Shown one piece after another: positions 60,666 to 64,000 of a stretch of DNA of 64,000 bases. A program made the translations under genes and the position numbers. Below the pieces are notes generated by a model that was not told the DNA's origin, did not search any database, and worked only from the letters and a program-made list of their open reading frames with translations. Source of the stretch: Subtercola sp. (GTDB taxonomy: Bacteria > Actinomycetota > Actinomycetes > Actinomycetales > Microbacteriaceae); the NCBI GenBank assembly GCA_025463765.1, contig JAODBC010000022.1:1-64000 (forward strand). Reading direction: 5' to 3'. Numbering within the stretch: the stretch's first letter is position 1; each line of letters starts with the position of its first letter.

Positions 60666-62302
60666 CGCCGCGCATCCGTTTCATCCGCTTGGTCACTGCC
60701 GCCGCGGCACTCATCGTGCTGCTGTTCAGCTCGGCCGGCGGGGTCGCCGTGCAGAGCGCTTCGGCCGACACGTACGTGCCCATCAGCGGCAGTGGCTCCA
60801 CGTGGTCGCAGAACGCGCTCGACCAGTGGCGAAAGAACGTCGCGGCGAACTACGGCATGACGGTGAACTACTCGGGCACCGGGTCATCTGCCGGGCGACA
60901 AGACTTCATCACCGGCGCGGTCGATTTTGCGGTGAGCGAGATTCCGTTTCAGGCGCAGCCCGAAGACGGCTCTGCGCCCGAGGTTCCGTCGACGAAATAC
61001 GCCTACATGCCGATCGTCGCCGGTGGCACGTCGTTCATGTACAACCTCAAGATCGGTGGCAAGCGGGTCACCAACCTGCGTCTCGACGGCGACGTGATCA
61101 CCAAGATCTTCACCGGGGCCATCACGAACTGGAACGACCCGGCCATCCAGAAAGACAACCCGGGCCTGGCCATGCCCGACAAGCCCATCGTGCCGGTGCT
61201 GCGCAGCGACGGATCGGGTTCGACGGCGCAGTTCACCCTGTGGATGTCGAAGAAGCACTCCGATCTGTGGAACACGTTCTGCACCTCGGTCGGCCGCGCC
61301 ACTCCGTGCGGGCTCACCTCGCAATACCCCGGGTTCGGCAACGCCAAGCTGCAGAACGGCTCGCTCGGTGTCGCCGGCTACGTCAGCCAGGATTACGGCG
61401 AAGGCGCCATCACGTACGTGGAATACTCCTACGCCCTGAAGTCGGGCTTTCCCGTGGCGAAGGTGCTCAACAACGCGGGCTACTACATCGAGCCGACCGC
61501 TCCCTCGGTGGCCGTCGCGCTCGTCGGCGCGACGATCAACCCCAACCTCACCCAGGAGCTGAGCGGCGTCTACAACAACACCGACCCGCGAACGTACCCG
61601 CTGTCGAGTTACTCGTACATGATCATCCCTACCGAGGTGAAGGGCATCTTCACGGCGGAGAAGGGCAAGACGCTGGGCGCATTCACCAGCTATCTGCTCT
61701 GCGAGGGCCAGCAACAGGCGGCGGCTCTCGGGTATTCGCCGTTGCCGCTGAACCTCGTGCAGGCCGCCTCCGACCAGGTCAAACGAATACCGGGAGGCCC
61801 GGCGGGCGGTGTAGATCTGGCGAACTGCAACAACCCGGCACTCACGATTCTCAACTCGGCGCCGCAGCCCGCCGCGTGCGACCAACAAGGCCCCAATCAG
61901 TGCACGACCGGAACGGCCGGCGCCGTCACAGACACGCCCGTAACCGGGTCGGGGTCTGGCGGCGCGGCGGCGAACGCCCCCGCCGGTTCGGCTGGCGCTG
62001 CCGGCTCGGCGGCTGCGGCGGCAAGCGGTGCGGCGGCGGGCGGTGCGGCAGCGGCGAGTTCGGCGGCGGCTGATCCTGCGGCGGCGGCGGCCGCCTCGAA
62101 CACGGCCGTCTACGACGCGAACGGGGCTGTGGTGACCGGGTCTGCGGCTGTGGGTGCGGCGGTCGCCGTCTCTAGACCGCTGTCGCTCGACGACTCGGCT
62201 TTCGGAGCGCAACAGATCGTGATGATCGCGGCGGGCGTGCTTCTGCTGCTGGCCATCGTGCTGCCACCGTTTCTCTCTCGTCGACTTCGACGGCATCGTT
62301 AG
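60662..62302 (+). CDS. pstS: Phosphate-binding protein PstS with membrane-anchored C-terminus
   Basis: A 546-residue exported phosphate-binding protein, much longer than the usual 350-370. After a signal peptide (LVTAAAALIVLLFSSAGGVAV) comes the binding fold: VPISGSGSTWSQNALDQW, NYSGTGSSAGRQDFITGAVDFA, PVLRSDGSGSTAQFTLWMS. From about residue 400 it changes to an Ala/Gly-rich linker and ends with a membrane helix IVMIAAGVLLLLAIVLPPFL and RRLRRHR. There is no lipobox, so the C-terminal helix probably anchors it, replacing the lipid of ordinary PstS. GTG start overlaps the pstA stop. Confidence 0.88.
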   Translation: MTPRIRFIRLVTAAAALIVLLFSSAGGVAVQSASADTYVPISGSGSTWSQNALDQWRKNVAANYGMTVNYSGTGSSAGRQDFITGAVDFAVSEIPFQAQPEDGSAPEVPSTKYAYMPIVAGGTSFMYNLKIGGKRVTNLRLDGDVITKIFTGAITNWNDPAIQKDNPGLAMPDKPIVPVLRSDGSGSTAQFTLWMSKKHSDLWNTFCTSVGRATPCGLTSQYPGFGNAKLQNGSLGVAGYVSQDYGEGAITYVEYSYALKSGFPVAKVLNNAGYYIEPTAPSVAVALVGATINPNLTQELSGVYNNTDPRTYPLSSYSYMIIPTEVKGIFTAEKGKTLGAFTSYLLCEGQQQAAALGYSPLPLNLVQAASDQVKRIPGGPAGGVDLANCNNPALTILNSAPQPAACDQQGPNQCTTGTAGAVTDTPVTGSGSGGAAANAPAGSAGAAGSAAAAASGAAAGGAAAASSAAADPAAAAAASNTAVYDANGAVVTGSAAVGAAVAVSRPLSLDDSAFGAQQIVMIAAGVLLLLAIVLPPFLSRRLRRHR

Positions 62303-62317
62303 GGCCGCCACGCTGCT

Positions 62318-62361
62318 GCCGGATGACCGTTTCGAACCTCTGCGTTCGGCGGTCATCCGGC
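62318..62361 (+). terminator. Hairpin after pstS
   Basis: A perfect 12-base stem (GCCGGATGACCG / CGGTCATCCGGC) with a 20-base loop, 16 bases after the pstS stop. No T-run. It separates pstS from the next gene. Confidence 0.6.
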
Positions 62362-62531
62362 TTGCCCTTCGCCCCTCAGAACGCGGGTGGGTCTGCTCTG
62401 AGGCGCCTACCCCAGCACGCAATCTCTGAAGCCGGACTCGTTCGTGATTCGTTCATCTGAGCGACACGAACCGACCCTACTTTGATGCCGTTCCCCTATG
62501 AAACCGCTGATTTTCAGCTTGGAGTCTGCCC

Positions 62532-64000
62532 GTGTTCTCTTCGCCTCGTCACAGACTGAGGAAGCGCCGCACCGTCGCGAAGTCCGCGATGGTGGGCGTG
62601 GTCGTCGGCCTGGCCGTCGGGGCTATCGTCGCGTTCAGCGGCATCGCCGTGACGCCGCAGACCGCGCGGGCCGATGCCTCCTCTGCCGTCACCGTGACGG
62701 CGGCATCGCAAGACACCGACCTCGCGACTGCACCGTTTCCGAAACTCTCGGTGACCGTATCGCAGACGCGCGACCTCACCTCGCAGGGCATCCAGGTCTC
62801 GTGGACCGGCGCCGCGAAGTCGGAGGTGCCGAGCGGCCAGACCGGCGGCACGAACTTCTTTCAGATCGCGCAGTGCTGGGGAGCCGACAACGACACCCAG
62901 CCCGACCGCACGAAGTGCCAGTACGGCGCGTTCGGCACCCCCGGTGATTCGCGCGATTCGTTGTTCTCAGATGCCAGCCCGGCCACCGAAGATGTGACGT
63001 ACACGGCACCCTCGACGGGCCCGTTCAACCCAGCCTACAGCGCTATTCCGTTCGTGTCTGCCACGGGCGTCACGGTGAGTTCCATCAAAGACGGTGTCAA
63101 AGACGACACGGTGAACGTGAACAGCAACCAGTTCTTCACGCAGCAGACCACCAACGAGATTTCGTGGGCCGGTTCGGGCACCGACGGCACCGGCTCGGCG
63201 AAATTCGAAGTGCAGACCGCGGCGCAGTCGCCTGGGCTGGGCTGTGGAGCCCGCGTGGCCGCCGCCGATGGCGCAGCGGTCGGAACGTCGTGCTGGCTGG
63301 TGATCATTCCCCGCGGCACAGCCGACGCCGGTGGCAATAACGTCACCGGTTCCGGGCTCTTCTACGATGCGTGGAAGCACCGCGTCGCCGTGAAGCTGTC
63401 GTTCAAACCGCTCGGTGTCAGCTGCACGATCGGTGCGGCCGAGCGTCAGCTCTCGGGCAGTGAGCTGATCGCGGGCGCGGTCGCCTCCTGGCAACCCGCG
63501 CTCTGCGGGGCGGCGGGCGGTTCGGCGTACACCATACTCTCGGGCAGCGAATCCGATGCGGCTCTCGCCGCGAACGGCACCGAGGTGCAGCCCCTGGCGT
63601 TGACGTCGCGCGCCCTGTCGATCGCCGACGTGCCCGACGAGCTCGAATACGCTCCGGTGGCATTGACCGGGGTGTCGATCGGGTTCGCCATCGACCGTGA
63701 GCCGAGCGCGTTCGGCGACGTTCCGGCCAGTGCCGAAGACAGTGCCCGGCTGCCGTTCACGTCGCTGAACCTGACCCCGCGCCTGGTGGCGAAGCTGCTC
63801 ACGAACTCGTATCTCGACTCGTTGCCGACCGGTGCCGACAAGTCGGAGCTGAACTACAAAAGCCCGACCGACCCTGGCAAGAACGCCAGAAACCTGACGC
63901 TCGACCCCGACTTTCTCGCTGTCAACGATAAGGAATGGCAGTACCAGAACATCACCTCACCGTCGCTCGCCGACCTGCTCGAGCCGCAGGGGCGCTCTGA
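62532..64000 (+). CDS. Large secreted protein, 5' part (runs off the window)
   Basis: An open frame of 489 codons without a stop, therefore missing from the ORF track. GTG at 62532 follows TTGGAG by 7 bases. The product starts with a basic segment and signal peptide (AMVGVVVGLAVGAIVAFSGIAV, in part) cleaved near ARA. It then shows LSVTVSQTRDLTSQGIQVSWTG, NFFQIAQCWGADNDTQPDR, paired Cys, and FTSLNLTPRLVAKLLTNSYL. I do not recognise the family; Cys pairs and Ser/Thr/Gly content suit an extracellular surface protein. Position after pstS suggests a phosphate-related role, but the intervening hairpin argues for separate expression. Confidence 0.75.
   Translation, partial: MFSSPRHRLRKRRTVAKSAMVGVVVGLAVGAIVAFSGIAVTPQTARADASSAVTVTAASQDTDLATAPFPKLSVTVSQTRDLTSQGIQVSWTGAAKSEVPSGQTGGTNFFQIAQCWGADNDTQPDRTKCQYGAFGTPGDSRDSLFSDASPATEDVTYTAPSTGPFNPAYSAIPFVSATGVTVSSIKDGVKDDTVNVNSNQFFTQQTTNEISWAGSGTDGTGSAKFEVQTAAQSPGLGCGARVAAADGAAVGTSCWLVIIPRGTADAGGNNVTGSGLFYDAWKHRVAVKLSFKPLGVSCTIGAAERQLSGSELIAGAVASWQPALCGAAGGSAYTILSGSESDAALAANGTEVQPLALTSRALSIADVPDELEYAPVALTGVSIGFAIDREPSAFGDVPASAEDSARLPFTSLNLTPRLVAKLLTNSYLDSLPTGADKSELNYKSPTDPGKNARNLTLDPDFLAVNDKEWQYQNITSPSLADLLEPQGRS

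Overview
The window looks like chromosomal DNA of a high-GC actinobacterium, most likely of the family Microbacteriaceae. This rests on strong G/C bias at third codon positions, GTG/TTG starts, many 4-bp stop/start overlaps, a DUF222-type HNH gene, a perfect HspR box (HAIR element), a PASTA-domain Ser/Thr kinase, a CGNR zinc-finger regulator and an HtaA-domain protein. The family placement is inference. I found no rRNA, convincing tRNA, CRISPR array, transposase or prophage.

Layout. 1-4.7 kb: end of an HNH nuclease gene, a divergent quinone-oxidoreductase/TetR pair, a small ORF, a Gfo/Idh/MocA dehydrogenase and a GntR/UTRA repressor. 4.85-10.1 kb: a tightly packed six-gene operon (adrenodoxin-type NADPH reductase, flavodoxin, cytochrome P450, cytoplasmic HtaA-domain protein, aldo-keto reductase, creatininase-family hydrolase). 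It reads as a self-contained oxidation module of unknown substrate. 10.1-28.2 kb: a complete inositol catabolic locus. It holds an ABC importer with a transaldolase-like protein, a GntR repressor, iolC, a (beta/alpha)8 aldolase candidate, iolA, B, D, E, G and H, a broken SDR gene, a second isomerase, a tautomerase and an IolT-type porter. Five promoter regions, including that of the Gfo/Idh gene at 2.86 kb, carry the same ATGT-N4-ACAT type dyad, which suggests one regulon.

28.3-48.5 kb is mixed housekeeping and accessory DNA: a HAD/phosphotransferase pair, MFS plus MarR, a PEBP protein, two gene remnants, a secreted putative hydrolase, a FabF-type synthase, a second Gfo/Idh enzyme, alpha/beta-hydrolases next to MarR and CGNR regulators, a DUF2090 aldolase-like protein, LtrA, a flavin/F420-type oxidoreductase and a YhgE/Pip-type membrane protein with its TetR. 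It ends with a ClpC-like unfoldase under HAIR control and an AbiEi-like gene bracketed by two copies of a 58-bp palindrome. 48.6-53.05 kb is a GntR-prpD-prpB-prpC methylcitrate operon with two identical 10-bp operator cores. 53.1-57.9 kb is rich in hairpins and minisatellites and includes a lytic transglycosylase and a PASTA kinase whose ATP-binding lobe is split by a pentapeptide repeat. 58.1-64 kb is pstC-pstA-pstS, followed by a secreted protein that runs off the right edge.

Functional links: the inositol genes take myo-inositol to acetyl-CoA and dihydroxyacetone phosphate. IolA can also make propionyl-CoA, which the prp operon would consume. All functions come from reading the translated sequence and recalled family signatures; no database search was run.
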